DNA of 64,000 bases from Paludibacter jiangxiensis (GTDB lineage Bacteria > Bacteroidota > Bacteroidia > Bacteroidales > Paludibacteraceae): assembly GCF_001618385.1 (NCBI RefSeq), contig NZ_BDCR01000004.1, forward strand, positions 868,001-932,000, in the 5' to 3' direction. The notes below the pieces were generated by a model. The model saw only the letters and a program-made list of their open reading frames with translations. It was not told the DNA's origin and made no database searches. Shown piece after piece: positions 46,984 to 54,475 of this stretch (position 1 is the first letter of the stretch; each line of letters begins with the position of its first letter). The position numbers were made by a program, and so were the translations under genes.

Positions 46984-47015
46984 TTTCGTTATTTACCGTA
47001 ATTTCACTACCTTTG
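46984..47015 (+). promoter_or_regulatory. Predicted proximal bamD promoter
   Basis: TTTC (46984-46987), 20 bp, then TACCTTTG (47008-47015). It leaves a leader of about 190 nt before the bamD ATG. Confidence 0.6.
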
Positions 47016-47212
47016 CAGGTCATTTTAGGATTGTGCTGTATTCGTTTTTACATTGAACACACCGAAACAAATCGGCAACTGAAACGAGCTATGAATAACG
47101 TTTTCTACAACAGGGAATTAACATTATAGCAAGTTTCATGTGACCTTAAAAAAACAAAGTTCCAAACACATGAAATGAGCTATTCGCCCTTTAAATGAAA
47201 CAACATCAATCA

Positions 47213-48022
47213 ATGAAAAAACTATCGCTTTTACTACTGATCACTGTCTCATTTTTAACTTCTTGCAGTCAATTTCAGAAATTACTCAAAAGCAACGACA
47301 ACGAGTTAAAGTACAATGAAGCAAAAGCTTACTACGACAAAAAGGACTACAATCACGCAGCACAATTATTCGAAGACATTTCGACCTATTACAAAGGAAC
47401 AGACCGTTCGGAAGATGTGATGTATTATCTGGCTAAGTCGTACGCAGGACAAAAAGATTTTTATAGCGCCGGAGAGAACTTCAAAGGCTACATAAAAAGC
47501 TTTCCAAGAGGCAGATATGCAGAAGAAAGTTATTTCATGATTGGTTATTCATCCTATCTGGATTCACCGGATGCCCGACTCGACCAGTCAAGCACAAACG
47601 ACGCTATCACAGCTTTTTCAAACTTTGTAGAAAGCTATCCGCAAAGCGAACGAGCAAAACAGGCATACGAATACCTGACGGAATTAAAAGACAAACTGGC
47701 GTACAAAGCATATTTGAATGCAAAAACATATTACAACCTGGGCAATTATCTGGGAAGAAACTGTTACGCATCTGCTGTGATCACAGCAAACAACGCTTTA
47801 AAGACCTACACCGAGACTAAATATCGCGATGATCTCACAGCTCTTGTAATGAAATCAAAACATGCACAGGCTGTTGAAAGTTTTGAAGAAAAGAAAGCCG
47901 ACCGTTACCGTGACGTAATTGATGAATGCTACAGCTACATCAACGAATTTCCGAACGGCAAATATATCAAGGAAGCTCAATCCTTCCTCAAAGAAGCAAA
48001 GAATTACGTAAAAGAAAAATAA
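47213..48022 (+). CDS. bamD: Outer-membrane protein assembly factor BamD
   Basis: BamD is a lipoprotein of the BAM complex that inserts beta-barrel proteins in the outer membrane. The 269-residue protein starts at ATG 47213 with a signal and lipobox (LLITVSFLTSCSQF), then five TPR-like helical repeats (YNEAKAYYDKKDYNHAAQLFEDI, EDVMYYLAKSYAGQKDFYSAGENF, and so on). The next gene starts 2 bp past the stop. Order bamD-rpoZ-coaBC is a recurring Bacteroidota arrangement. The leader contains two promoters and a 9-bp inverted repeat, so expression may be tuned. Confidence 0.94.
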   Translation: MKKLSLLLLITVSFLTSCSQFQKLLKSNDNELKYNEAKAYYDKKDYNHAAQLFEDISTYYKGTDRSEDVMYYLAKSYAGQKDFYSAGENFKGYIKSFPRGRYAEESYFMIGYSSYLDSPDARLDQSSTNDAITAFSNFVESYPQSERAKQAYEYLTELKDKLAYKAYLNAKTYYNLGNYLGRNCYASAVITANNALKTYTETKYRDDLTALVMKSKHAQAVESFEEKKADRYRDVIDECYSYINEFPNGKYIKEAQSFLKEAKNYVKEK

Positions 48023-48024
48023 CT

Positions 48025-48342
48025 ATGGACTTTAGAAAAACAAAAGCGCCTCTTTCAACCATTACCCGTGACATGAACAGCATGTGTGAGCCAACAGGTA
48101 ATGTGTACGAGACTGTCAATGTTATTGGCAAAAGAGCAAACCAAATCAGCTTATTGATTCGTGACGAACTGGATCAAAAACTGAAAGAATTCACCTCCGT
48201 AGCAGACAGCCTGGAAGAAGTATTCGAAAACCGCGAACAAATCGAATTGTCGCGTTTTTACGAAAGACTGCCTAAACCTACTTTAATTGCAGCACAGGAA
48301 TACGTTGACAACAAACTGTTCCACCGTAAGGCTATTAAGTAA
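48025..48342 (+). CDS. rpoZ: RNA polymerase omega subunit-like protein
   Basis: A 105-residue protein corresponding to the RpoZ/Rpb6-like omega of Bacteroidota: helix VNVIGKRANQISLLIRDELDQKLKEF holds the RANQI stretch that packs on the beta-prime C-terminus. The C-terminal part (NREQIELSRFYERLPKPTLIAAQEYVDNKLFHRKAI) is the phylum-specific extension. Its ATG (48025) was chosen because the open frame further upstream overlaps bamD without homology. Expressed with bamD (2-bp gap). A GC-rich hairpin follows (48368-48400). Confidence 0.88.
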   Translation: MDFRKTKAPLSTITRDMNSMCEPTGNVYETVNVIGKRANQISLLIRDELDQKLKEFTSVADSLEEVFENREQIELSRFYERLPKPTLIAAQEYVDNKLFHRKAIK

Positions 48343-48367
48343 GTTTTTCTGAAACGATAAACTATAA

Positions 48368-48400
48368 TTTTGCCGGTTCGTCACAAACGGATCGGCAAAA
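48368..48400. terminator. Hairpin after rpoZ
   Basis: 14-nt arms (48368-48381 and 48387-48400) pairing with two mismatches or wobbles around a 5-nt loop. The plus strand continues in AGTGTC rather than a T-run, so it may be a processing or attenuation site between rpoZ and coaBC rather than a strict terminator. Confidence 0.45.
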
Positions 48401-48456
48401 AGTGTCTTTAAACGGCACTTAAATACCCATCCTTTACTCAATTTAATTCCGGCATC

Positions 48457-49653
48457 ATGCTTCGAGGGAAAAATATTATACTTGGCATTACCGGCAGCAT
48501 TGCCGCATACAAGTCGGCTATGTTGACCCGTCTTCTGGTAAAAGAAGGTGCAAACGTCAAAATTGTGATGACACCTTTGGCAAAAGAGTTCATTACTCCC
48601 TTGACATTAGCAACTCTGGCAAAGAATCCGATACTTGTCGATTTTTTTGACCCGACAAACGGCAACTGGAACAGCCATGTCAATTTGGGTCTATGGGCCG
48701 ACGCATACGTCATTGCACCGGCGACTGCGAACACGCTGGGCAAAATGGCCAACGGGATTGCGGATAATCTATTGATGACCACTTATTTTTCAGCGAAATG
48801 TCCGGTATTTGTTGCTCCGGCAATGGATCTTGACATGTTTCAGCATCCGGCCACACAAAAAAATATCAGCACCCTGCTAAGCTATGGTAACCATATTATT
48901 GACGCCGGCACCGGAGAACTGGCAAGTGGATTGGAGGGTAAAGGAAGGATGGCCGAACCGGAAGATATCGTAAGCTATCTGAATAGCTATTTTTCGGAGA
49001 CAGCATCTCTTACCGGGAAGAAAGTACTGATCACAGCCGGGCCTACATATGAAAAGATAGACCCTGTACGTTTCATAGGCAACTATTCTTCCGGAAAAAT
49101 GGGATTTGCACTGGCACAAACATGCGCCGAAAGAGGTGCAAAAGTAACTCTTATTGCCGGACCGGTGAGTCTTACGATCAGCCATCCGAACATAGAACGG
49201 ATTGACGTCGAAAGTGCAGAAGAGATGTATCAGGCTGCATCAACTCATTTCGCCAACAACGACATAGCAATTCTCTGCGCGGCTGTGGCCGACTTTACAC
49301 CGGAGACCAAAGCTGATCAAAAGCTCAAAAGAGGCAAAGACGATTTAGTACTTAACCTCAAACCAACACGCGATATAGCCGCATCACTCGGAACGGTAAA
49401 ACGGGACAACCAGTTATTGGTAGGGTTCGCACTGGAAACAAACAACGAAGAAGAAAATGCCTTATCGAAGCTTAAAAGAAAGAATTTTGACATGATTGTA
49501 TTGAACTCATTGCGCACACCACAAGCCGGATTTCAGTACAACACCAATCAAATTACGATCATCGATAAAAACGGCGATAAGACAGAATATTCTCTTAAAG
49601 ACAAAAAAGAGGTTGCAAATGACATTGTAAACGTAATTGAACAAAAATTATAA
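48457..49653 (+). CDS. coaBC: Bifunctional phosphopantothenoylcysteine decarboxylase / phosphopantothenate-cysteine ligase
   Basis: Two steps of coenzyme A synthesis. The N-terminal CoaC domain is an FMN-dependent decarboxylase with GITGSIAAYKS, the catalytic His in NSHVNLGLWAD, ATANTLGKMANGIADNLL and the substrate-clamp CPVFVAPAMDLDM. The C-terminal CoaB ligase has ITAGPTYEKIDPVRFIGNYSSGKMG, AAVADFTPE and GFALETNNE motifs. At 398 residues it is a normal length. It follows rpoZ by 114 bp, across the hairpin, and precedes cdd by 8 bp. Confidence 0.97.
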   Translation: MLRGKNIILGITGSIAAYKSAMLTRLLVKEGANVKIVMTPLAKEFITPLTLATLAKNPILVDFFDPTNGNWNSHVNLGLWADAYVIAPATANTLGKMANGIADNLLMTTYFSAKCPVFVAPAMDLDMFQHPATQKNISTLLSYGNHIIDAGTGELASGLEGKGRMAEPEDIVSYLNSYFSETASLTGKKVLITAGPTYEKIDPVRFIGNYSSGKMGFALAQTCAERGAKVTLIAGPVSLTISHPNIERIDVESAEEMYQAASTHFANNDIAILCAAVADFTPETKADQKLKRGKDDLVLNLKPTRDIAASLGTVKRDNQLLVGFALETNNEEENALSKLKRKNFDMIVLNSLRTPQAGFQYNTNQITIIDKNGDKTEYSLKDKKEVANDIVNVIEQKL

Positions 49654-49661
49654 CAGCTCCA

Positions 49662-50141
49662 ATGGAAACACAAAGCATCGTTACTCAGGTTCAACTCTAT
49701 CAGTTTGAAGAACTGGCACCCGATTACCAGAAAATAGTAACCCTGGCCAAAGAGCAAACCGGGAAGTCATACTCTCCCTATTCTCATTTTGCCGTAGGTG
49801 CGGCTGTATTGATGGAGAACGGCGAAATATTTGCCGGCAGCAATCAGGAAAACGCGGCTTACCCGTCAGGATTATGCGCAGAAAGAACCACGATGTTTTA
49901 TGCCAATGCACAGCGCCCTGATGTACCTATCAAAGCCATTGCCATAGCTGCATATACAAACGATGATTATTTGGAAGATCCGGTAGCTCCCTGCGGGGCT
50001 TGTCGTCAGGCTTTGCTTGAAAACGAAAGCCGTTTCGGACAACCTTTACAGGTTTTGCTTTACGGAAAGAAAGGAATATATTTTGTAGAAAGTATCAAAG
50101 ACCTTCTGCCGCTTTGCTTTACAAAAGAGAGTATGCAATAA
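49662..50141 (+). CDS. cdd: Cytidine deaminase
   Basis: Zinc-dependent deamination of cytidine or deoxycytidine to uridine in pyrimidine salvage. The 159-residue protein has the zinc site Cys72-Ala-Glu74 (GLCAERTTMFYA) and PCGACRQAL (the other two Cys ligands), plus YSPYSHFAVGAAVL at the N-terminus, which forms the tetrameric class wall. It is 8 bp downstream of coaBC and converges with the minus-strand cupin gene. Confidence 0.95.
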   Translation: METQSIVTQVQLYQFEELAPDYQKIVTLAKEQTGKSYSPYSHFAVGAAVLMENGEIFAGSNQENAAYPSGLCAERTTMFYANAQRPDVPIKAIAIAAYTNDDYLEDPVAPCGACRQALLENESRFGQPLQVLLYGKKGIYFVESIKDLLPLCFTKESMQ

Positions 50142-50165
50142 ACAGCAGAAAGCCTTTGGGAAGTT

Positions 50166-50507
50166 TTATTTTCCTTTGAGGAAGTCGAGACGGGCAGGGC
50201 TGAATCCGTCAATCAGGATGCCTTCTTCGAGGCACACAACACCGTGGACAACATTTGGTTCCACATAAAAACCATCGCCTGCCACCAGAATTTTTGATTC
50301 TCCGCCTACCGTCACTTCAAAGCGGCCACTCACAACGACGCTGCTTTGAGAATGAAAATGTTGGTGTGAATACCCAATGGCTCCTGTTTTAAAAGCCACT
50401 TTTACCTGCATCAACTGGCCATCATAGCCTAATATCTGACGTACCACGCCTTCGCCGGCTGGCTCCCATGCAAGCTCTTTTTCTATTATAAATTTTGAAC
50501 TCTTCAT
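50166..50507 (-). CDS. Single-domain cupin protein
   Basis: A 113-residue cupin. The metal-binding region is visible as SHQHFHSQSSVVVSGRFEVTVGG (His ligands) and the second motif GDGFYVEPNVVHGVVCLEEG. Small cupins of this type in Bacteroidota accompany uronate and other carbohydrate catabolic genes, and some bind 4-deoxy sugars, but the ligand is not known here. It follows the GntR/FCD regulator by 27 bp on the same strand, so they probably share a transcript and could form a sensor pair. Confidence 0.82.
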   Translation of the reverse strand: MKSSKFIIEKELAWEPAGEGVVRQILGYDGQLMQVKVAFKTGAIGYSHQHFHSQSSVVVSGRFEVTVGGESKILVAGDGFYVEPNVVHGVVCLEEGILIDGFSPARLDFLKGK

Positions 50508-50534
50508 TATAGTCTGTTTCTGTTATTGTTTTTA

Positions 50535-51254
50535 TTACTTCTTCAATGACGAAGCAAATACCATCACATTATTAAGGTGAAGTCTCATTGTTGCTTCCGC
50601 AGCTTCGGAATCCTTTGCCCGGATATATTCCAATAATTTAAGGTGCTCATTAGACGCCACTGTTTCGACCGCCTGGCACACCTTATATTCATTAAAGCTT
50701 TTCAGAATATCGGGGGTAATAATCATCATCAACGATTTTATCACCATATTCTTACTTCCCTCAGCAATGCTTCTGTGAAACGCCATGTCGGCATCAGCAA
50801 CTTCCATTCCTCCCGTCTTATCCTTATCAAGATAATTACGGAGAGCAGCTTCAATCTTCACAAGATCTTCGTCGGTACGACGCAAAGCGCAAAGACGAGC
50901 GGCGTTGGTTTCAAGAATCAGGCGCGTTTCCACCAAAGAATAAAAATCGTAATTATCCAGTTTGAGAACATCCGTGATCAAGCCCTCAAGAGCCGGGATT
51001 TCCAACCCTGCAATAACAGATCCGCTCTGAGGTAAGGTTTTCAATACCCCATAAAATTCGAGTTTCTTGATGGCATCCCTCACATAAGCCCTGCCTACGC
51101 CAAATTGCTCTGCAAGCTTACGTTCGGCAGGAAGTCTGTCGCCGGGTTTCAATTTCCCGTTGTTCAATAAACTTTTAATTTCGCGAATAATGATGTCTGA
51201 AGGCGATTCTGTTGTAGATTCGGAAATAGTGCTAGCAATAGATTCTACAGTCAT
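50535..51254 (-). CDS. GntR/FadR-type (FCD) transcriptional regulator
   Basis: A 239-residue regulator: the winged helix-turn-helix (IREIKSLLNNGKLKPGDRLPAERKLAEQFGVGRAYVRDAIKKLEFYGVL) precedes an all-helical FCD effector domain that contains the metal-coordinating features (LVETRLILETNAARLCA, DMAFHRSIAEGSKN, EHLKLLEYIRAKDSEAAEATMRLHL). FCD proteins respond to sugar acids, lactate or acyl-CoAs. Its promoter is well placed (51346-51375). The adjacent cupin gene follows by 27 bp; no catabolic enzyme is in the immediate neighbourhood, so the regulon lies elsewhere. Confidence 0.92.
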   Translation of the reverse strand: MTVESIASTISESTTESPSDIIIREIKSLLNNGKLKPGDRLPAERKLAEQFGVGRAYVRDAIKKLEFYGVLKTLPQSGSVIAGLEIPALEGLITDVLKLDNYDFYSLVETRLILETNAARLCALRRTDEDLVKIEAALRNYLDKDKTGGMEVADADMAFHRSIAEGSKNMVIKSLMMIITPDILKSFNEYKVCQAVETVASNEHLKLLEYIRAKDSEAAEATMRLHLNNVMVFASSLKK

Positions 51255-51345
51255 ACGATACTGACAGATTGATAGTTGATTAACTTCTGTACAAAACAGT
51301 TCGTGTTCGGCAACAGAAATTGATGATATTTGAAGAAAATAAATA

Positions 51346-51375
51346 CAAAGATAACGACTAAAAGCAATACCGCAA
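51346..51375 (-). promoter_or_regulatory. Predicted promoter of the GntR/FCD gene
   Basis: Minus-strand -7 box TATCTTTG (51353-51346) with TTG (51375-51373) exactly 19 bp upstream. It gives a leader of about 85 nt. Confidence 0.7.
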
Positions 51376-51504
51376 TAAAAAATTCGTGAGTTTTAAGAAA
51401 AGTGTGCAGTTTTGCAACCAATTGATAGATTGAAACATGTATATAGTTTGAAGCTCAGATAATCAGTTTTGAGAAAAATGCACCATAAACCCAAATTAAT
51501 TTTT

Positions 51505-51512
51505 TACCTTTG
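51505..51512 (+). promoter_or_regulatory. -7 element for the palmitoyltransferase gene
   Basis: TACCTTTG 27 bp before the GTG start. No convincing -33 element at 19-21 bp was found. Confidence 0.5.
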
Positions 51513-51538
51513 CAACCTATAACCAAAAACTGAAAACT

Positions 51539-52726
51539 GTGAGTTTACTTAGCGAAAAAATGTCCCTGTTCGATGCACCTCAAAAGTATCAGGAAGCAGG
51601 GGTATATCCGTATTTCCGTCCGATAGAATCAGACCAAGACACAGTGGTAACCATTGATGGTAAACCAGTATTAATGTTTGGTTCAAACAGTTACCTTGGA
51701 CTTACCAACCACCCGCGCATTAAAGAAGGCGCAATCAAAGCGGTGGAAAAATATGGAACCGGATGCGCCGGTTCTCGTTTTTTGAACGGCACGCTCGATA
51801 TTCACATTGAATTGGAAGAACGTTTAGCCAAGTTAGTACATAAAGACGGTGCACTTGTTTATGCGACCGGATTTACTGTTAATTCAGGAGTAATTCCTTG
51901 CCTCGGCGGAAAAGACGACTATCTGTTATACGACGAACTGGATCATGCTTCCATCATCGAAGGACGCCGTCTTTCTTTTGCCAACCAAATCAAGTACAAA
52001 CACAACGACATGGAGTCGCTGGAAAGACAACTCAAACGTTGCGCTCCCGACAAAATCAAGTTGATCGTTACCGATGCTGTATTCAGCATGGAAGGTGATG
52101 AAGCCAAACTGGTTGAAATGGTTGCTCTTGCCAAGAAGTACAATGCTTCTCTCTACGTGGACGAAGCCCACTCTCTGGGCTTTTATGGAGCAACGGGCGC
52201 CGGTCTTTGCGAAGATTTGGGCATTTCAAAGGATGTGGATTTGATCATGGGTACTTTCAGCAAATCGCTGGCCACCATCGGTGGTTTCGTTGCGGCTGAC
52301 AACCATATCATCAACTTCCTGAAGCACAACTCCCGCACACTTATCTTCAGTGCAAGTATCACTCCGGCATCTACCGGCTGTGTGCTGGCAGCTCTTGACG
52401 TGATGCGCGACGAGCCATGGCGTAAAGAACAGTTGTGGGCTAACACCAAACGTGCGCTCGAAGGCTTCAAAAAAGCAGGCTTCGACACAGGTCACACCAC
52501 AACTCCTATCATTCCTCTCTTTGTTCGCGACAATGACAAAACATTCCTGTTGACCAAAATGTTGATGGACGATGGTGTATTTGTCAATCCGGTGGTTTCT
52601 CCGGCTGTACCTTCAGAAGACACGTTAATTCGTTTCTCGCTGATGGCCACACACACCTTCGAACAAATTGACGAAGCTGTAGAAAAAATCAGCAGCAATG
52701 CCCGTAAATTAGGCATTATCGAATAA
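51539..52726 (+). CDS. spt: Serine palmitoyltransferase (AOS-family PLP enzyme)
   Basis: Condenses serine with a fatty acyl-CoA to 3-ketosphinganine, the first step of the sphingolipids characteristic of Bacteroidales. The 395-residue alpha-oxoamine synthase has the PLP-binding Lys at residue 242 (GTFSKSLATIGG), MFGSNSYLGLTNHP at the N-terminus, and the VDEAHSLGFYGATG segment. Its whole length aligns in my memory with the Bacteroides thetaiotaomicron enzyme, including the N-terminal DAPQKY. GTG 51539 was chosen because it reproduces that N-terminus better than ATG 51560. The close alternative 2-amino-3-ketobutyrate CoA ligase is less likely. Monocistronic. Confidence 0.88.
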   Translation: MSLLSEKMSLFDAPQKYQEAGVYPYFRPIESDQDTVVTIDGKPVLMFGSNSYLGLTNHPRIKEGAIKAVEKYGTGCAGSRFLNGTLDIHIELEERLAKLVHKDGALVYATGFTVNSGVIPCLGGKDDYLLYDELDHASIIEGRRLSFANQIKYKHNDMESLERQLKRCAPDKIKLIVTDAVFSMEGDEAKLVEMVALAKKYNASLYVDEAHSLGFYGATGAGLCEDLGISKDVDLIMGTFSKSLATIGGFVAADNHIINFLKHNSRTLIFSASITPASTGCVLAALDVMRDEPWRKEQLWANTKRALEGFKKAGFDTGHTTTPIIPLFVRDNDKTFLLTKMLMDDGVFVNPVVSPAVPSEDTLIRFSLMATHTFEQIDEAVEKISSNARKLGIIE

Positions 52727-52730
52727 AAGA

Positions 52731-52785
52731 AAAAGCCGGTGCAAGGTAACTGTTTCAAAAAAACTATTATCTTTGCACCGCTTTT
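52731..52785 (+). terminator. Terminator after spt, overlapping the tRNA promoter
   Basis: AAAAGCCGGTGCAAGG (52731-52746) pairs with CTTTGCACCGCTTTT (52771-52785), with one bulge, around a 24-nt loop, and ends in T residues. A TATCTTTG box (52768-52775) for the tRNA lies in the 3' arm, so the same bases may serve both purposes. Confidence 0.6.
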
Positions 52786-52788
52786 AAC

Positions 52789-52861
52789 GCGGAAGTAGCT
52801 CAGTTGGTAGAGCATCAGCTTCCCAAGCTGAGGGTCGCGGGTTCGAGTCCCGTTTTCCGCT
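52789..52861 (+). tRNA. tRNA-Gly (anticodon CCC)
   Basis: A full cloverleaf can be drawn: acceptor stem GCGGAAG (52789-52795) with TTTCCGC (52854-52860, one G.U pair), D-arm with AGCTCAGTTGGTAGAGC, anticodon arm TCAGC-TTCCCAA-GCTGA, and T-arm GCGGG-TTCGAGT-CCCGT. The loop gives anticodon CCC, reading glycine codon GGG. CCA is not encoded. An integrase remnant starts about 110 bp downstream, consistent with use of this gene as an integration target. Confidence 0.96.
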
Positions 52862-52866
52862 CTTAT

Positions 52867-52902
52867 AAATCAGACAGTTACATTAATGTGATTGCCTGAT
52901 TT
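52867..52902 (+). terminator. Terminator of tRNA-Gly
   Basis: Imperfect 10-bp stem AAATCAGACA / TGCCTGATTT (one mismatch), followed by a T-run, 6 bp past the tRNA. Confidence 0.65.
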
Positions 52903-52919
52903 TTTCTTTTAAAGCCTCT

Positions 52920-52964
52920 GGTTTACGTTCGGTTTACATGATTTTGCTTCTCAAAATGTAAACC
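52920..52964. repeat. GGTTTAC direct and inverted repeats
   Basis: GGTTTAC at 52920-52926 and GGTTTACAT at 52931-52939 are direct repeats; ATGTAAACC at 52956-52964 is the inverted copy, giving a perfect 9-bp inverted repeat over 34 bp. Such repeats just upstream of Bacteroidota tyrosine-integrase genes suit integrase arm or control sites. Confidence 0.6.
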
Positions 52965-52972
52965 AAAACCAC

Positions 52973-53125
52973 ATGAACGCTTCTGTTTCTGTAGTCTACT
53001 ACAAGTCCAAAATTCTTTCCAATGGTGAGCATCCTTTAATGCTTCAAATCTCTAAAGACGGCAAACAAAAATATCAAAGCTTAGGGATTGGACTTGCATC
53101 TATTCATGTGATAATTCTATCTTAA
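52973..53125 (+). pseudogene. Tyrosine integrase remnant (N-terminal arm-binding domain)
   Basis: A 50-codon frame (MNASVSVVYYKSKILSNGEH...) whose first 40 residues look like the N-terminal arm-type DNA-binding domain of Bacteroidota tyrosine integrases: a short strand VSVVYYKSK, a turn with NGEHPLMLQISKDGKQKYQSLGIGL. The normal protein is about 400 residues; here the frame turns into unrelated residues (SIHVIILS) and stops at 53125, so the core-binding and catalytic domains are deleted. Its position 110 bp after tRNA-Gly is the usual place for an integrase, so this is probably the leftover of an excised or decayed element. The identity is by pattern, not by search. Confidence 0.65.
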
Positions 53126-53351
53126 TGACTGTTTCTTCCCAATTCTTGGAAGGATTTGAAATATTTGCAAGAATTAGAAAGCCGATTATATTTCCTATTC
53201 AGGTACTATACCAGAATCCTGTTTTCATTTACTCGATTTTTTGGACAGCATCAAACTGTAACGCTTTTCAGAACTAGCCATCTTTTTCTTTCATAACATT
53301 ACTTTTTGTGTTACGCTATTTCAGGACTAGACAGCTCCAAGATTATAAAAA

Positions 53352-53375
53352 CACTTGCAATTATTTTTGCAGGTG
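53352..53375 (+). terminator. Terminator-like hairpin in the scar region
   Basis: CACTTGCA (53352-53359) and TGCAGGTG (53368-53375) pair with one G.U, with T-run GCTTTTTTG behind. Likely the terminator of the lost element gene. Confidence 0.55.
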
Positions 53376-53433
53376 GCTTTTTTGTTTCCGCTTCATCATG
53401 TAACTTTGTTCACTAAAACCTTACCGTACAATT

Positions 53434-53823
53434 ATGAAAACGACTTCTCTTTTTCTTACTATTTTGTTCTCTATCCTGTTATCTTCCTGTTCATCAAACA
53501 GCGATCGACTGATTGCGGCTTTTACCTCTGAAATCGGAACGGCTCCCAATCTCAAAGCGCAGGGGAATAGTAAGATTTCGTACACATGGCCGGCTGTGAG
53601 TATCGTAAAAAAAGATGTATTGAAAAGTATTGCCGACAAAGAGCTTAAAATGGCTCCTACGTCAACGGAGGACATGGGAATTGCGGTAGATGAAAATGGC
53701 AATCCTGTAATGGGGAAAATACAACAATCGTGGACATACGAAATTCCGGACAACAAAACCAAGCTTGTCTACCAAATATCAGGATCAACCATTGATGTTA
53801 TTCTAACTGTAACGAAGAAATAA
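53434..53823 (+). CDS. Small lipoprotein of unknown function
   Basis: A 129-residue product with a signal and lipobox (ILFSILLSSCSSN, lipid Cys near residue 19). The mature part is a compact beta-rich domain ending in WTYEIPDNKTKLVYQISGSTIDVILTVTKK, with AVDENGNPVMGKIQQS before it. I do not recognise a family. It is bounded upstream by the mobile-element scar and downstream by a strong terminator, so it is transcribed alone. The open frame and signal make it a likely real gene. Confidence 0.75.
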   Translation: MKTTSLFLTILFSILLSSCSSNSDRLIAAFTSEIGTAPNLKAQGNSKISYTWPAVSIVKKDVLKSIADKELKMAPTSTEDMGIAVDENGNPVMGKIQQSWTYEIPDNKTKLVYQISGSTIDVILTVTKK

Positions 53824-53840
53824 CTTCTCTAATAAACGAC

Positions 53841-53869
53841 GACGCCGACAAATTGTTTTTGTCGGCGTC
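53841..53869. terminator. Bidirectional terminator
   Basis: Perfect 12-bp stem GACGCCGACAAA / TTTGTCGGCGTC (53841-53852 and 53858-53869) with a 5-nt loop, between the converging lipoprotein genes; flanks extend the pairing imperfectly. Confidence 0.88.
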
Positions 53870-53875
53870 TGTTGT

Positions 53876-54325
53876 TTATGAGCTAAATTGAATTGATTTT
53901 TCTGTTCTGGGTATCTTCACAATAAGGTAAGGTTGCGTTATCACCATAGGAACAATACCACCTAAAGGCTTTTTATAAACGCCCTCAACATATACTTTCA
54001 TATTATCTTCAAAGACATTTATGTCTATAGAATAGCCCCCACTTCCTTCGACTTCGTCAAAAATGGCAAGTACCATGTATTGTGAAAAATCAACTTTTCT
54101 CTCCAGAAAACCTCCCGATACGTTATTCACGGCATTCATTTTGGCAACAAGCCGGTTCCAGCTGAGACTATCAGCAACAACTATCATTTGTTTGCTGATT
54201 TGTTCCTTGCCATTACCCATCAGATTCCCTTTTGCAATGATAGTCGGAGTTACAGAATTGTATCCATTTTCCTGAACACATCCTGCCAGCAAAACAACCA
54301 ATAATATCAGAAGGCTTTTCTTCAT
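53876..54325 (-). CDS. PrcB-like lipoprotein
   Basis: A 149-residue lipoprotein from ATG 54325 with signal and lipobox (LLVVLLAGCVQEN). The mature part has the features of the PrcB C-terminal domain: SQYMVLAIFDEVEGSGGYSIDINVFEDNMKVYVEGVYKKP, and a C-terminal TQPYLIVKIPRTEKSIQF. PrcB is the beta subunit of the trepolisin (PrtP/PrcB/PrcA) protease complex in Treponema, but many short PrcB-like proteins in Bacteroidota have no partner protease; none is seen nearby. Thus the domain is probable, the function open. ATG 54325 starts the signal directly; a longer frame to 54370 is unlikely. Confidence 0.7.
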   Translation of the reverse strand: MKKSLLILLVVLLAGCVQENGYNSVTPTIIAKGNLMGNGKEQISKQMIVVADSLSWNRLVAKMNAVNNVSGGFLERKVDFSQYMVLAIFDEVEGSGGYSIDINVFEDNMKVYVEGVYKKPLGGIVPMVITQPYLIVKIPRTEKSIQFSS

Positions 54326-54411
54326 AACATATGAGACACGAAAATTTACAGTTACAAATGTAGCATACAATTCGGAAAAACAATTCGGCTATCCTTATAA
54401 ACTAAAGTGGC

Positions 54412-54419
54412 TATATTTG
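54412..54419 (+). promoter_or_regulatory. -7 element for the CE2-like esterase gene
   Basis: TATATTTG 57 bp before ATG 54476. It lies inside the longer open frame (which begins at 54407), supporting the downstream ATG as the true start. Confidence 0.55.
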
Positions 54420-54475
54420 CAGCTACAAATAAAGGCACAACAATCGAATCGACAGATATAAACTACAGGCATCGC

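Larger units (their letters stand above)
46642..47212. other. Intergenic region between rlmH and bamD (571 bp)
   Basis: Contains the rlmH promoter on the minus strand and two consecutive plus-strand promoters (46882-46911 and 46984-47015) leading into bamD with a leader of up to 300 nt. The leader contains a perfect 9-bp inverted repeat TTTCATGTG / CACATGAAA (47134-47142 and 47167-47175) about 38 bp before the bamD ATG. No open frame is credible. Confidence 0.5.
52862..53433. other. Region after tRNA-Gly (572 bp): mobile-element scar
   Basis: Contains a tRNA terminator (52867-52902), three GGTTTAC repeats (52920-52964), an integrase N-terminal remnant (52973-53125), a pair of imperfect direct repeats (53258-53280 and 53310-53333) and a terminator-like hairpin (53352-53375). 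No other credible gene; a 50-codon open frame at 53125-53277 has no homology I recognise. Confidence 0.55.

Noticed and set aside
51539-52726. 2-amino-3-ketobutyrate CoA ligase (kbl) as identity of the PLP enzyme
   Set aside because: No threonine dehydrogenase gene is adjacent, and the N-terminal DAPQKY and overall sequence agree better with Bacteroidales serine palmitoyltransferase. It is kept as an alternative only.
53125-53277. 50-codon frame after the integrase remnant
   Set aside because: No similarity to integrase core or catalytic domains that I can recognise; likely chance in decayed DNA.
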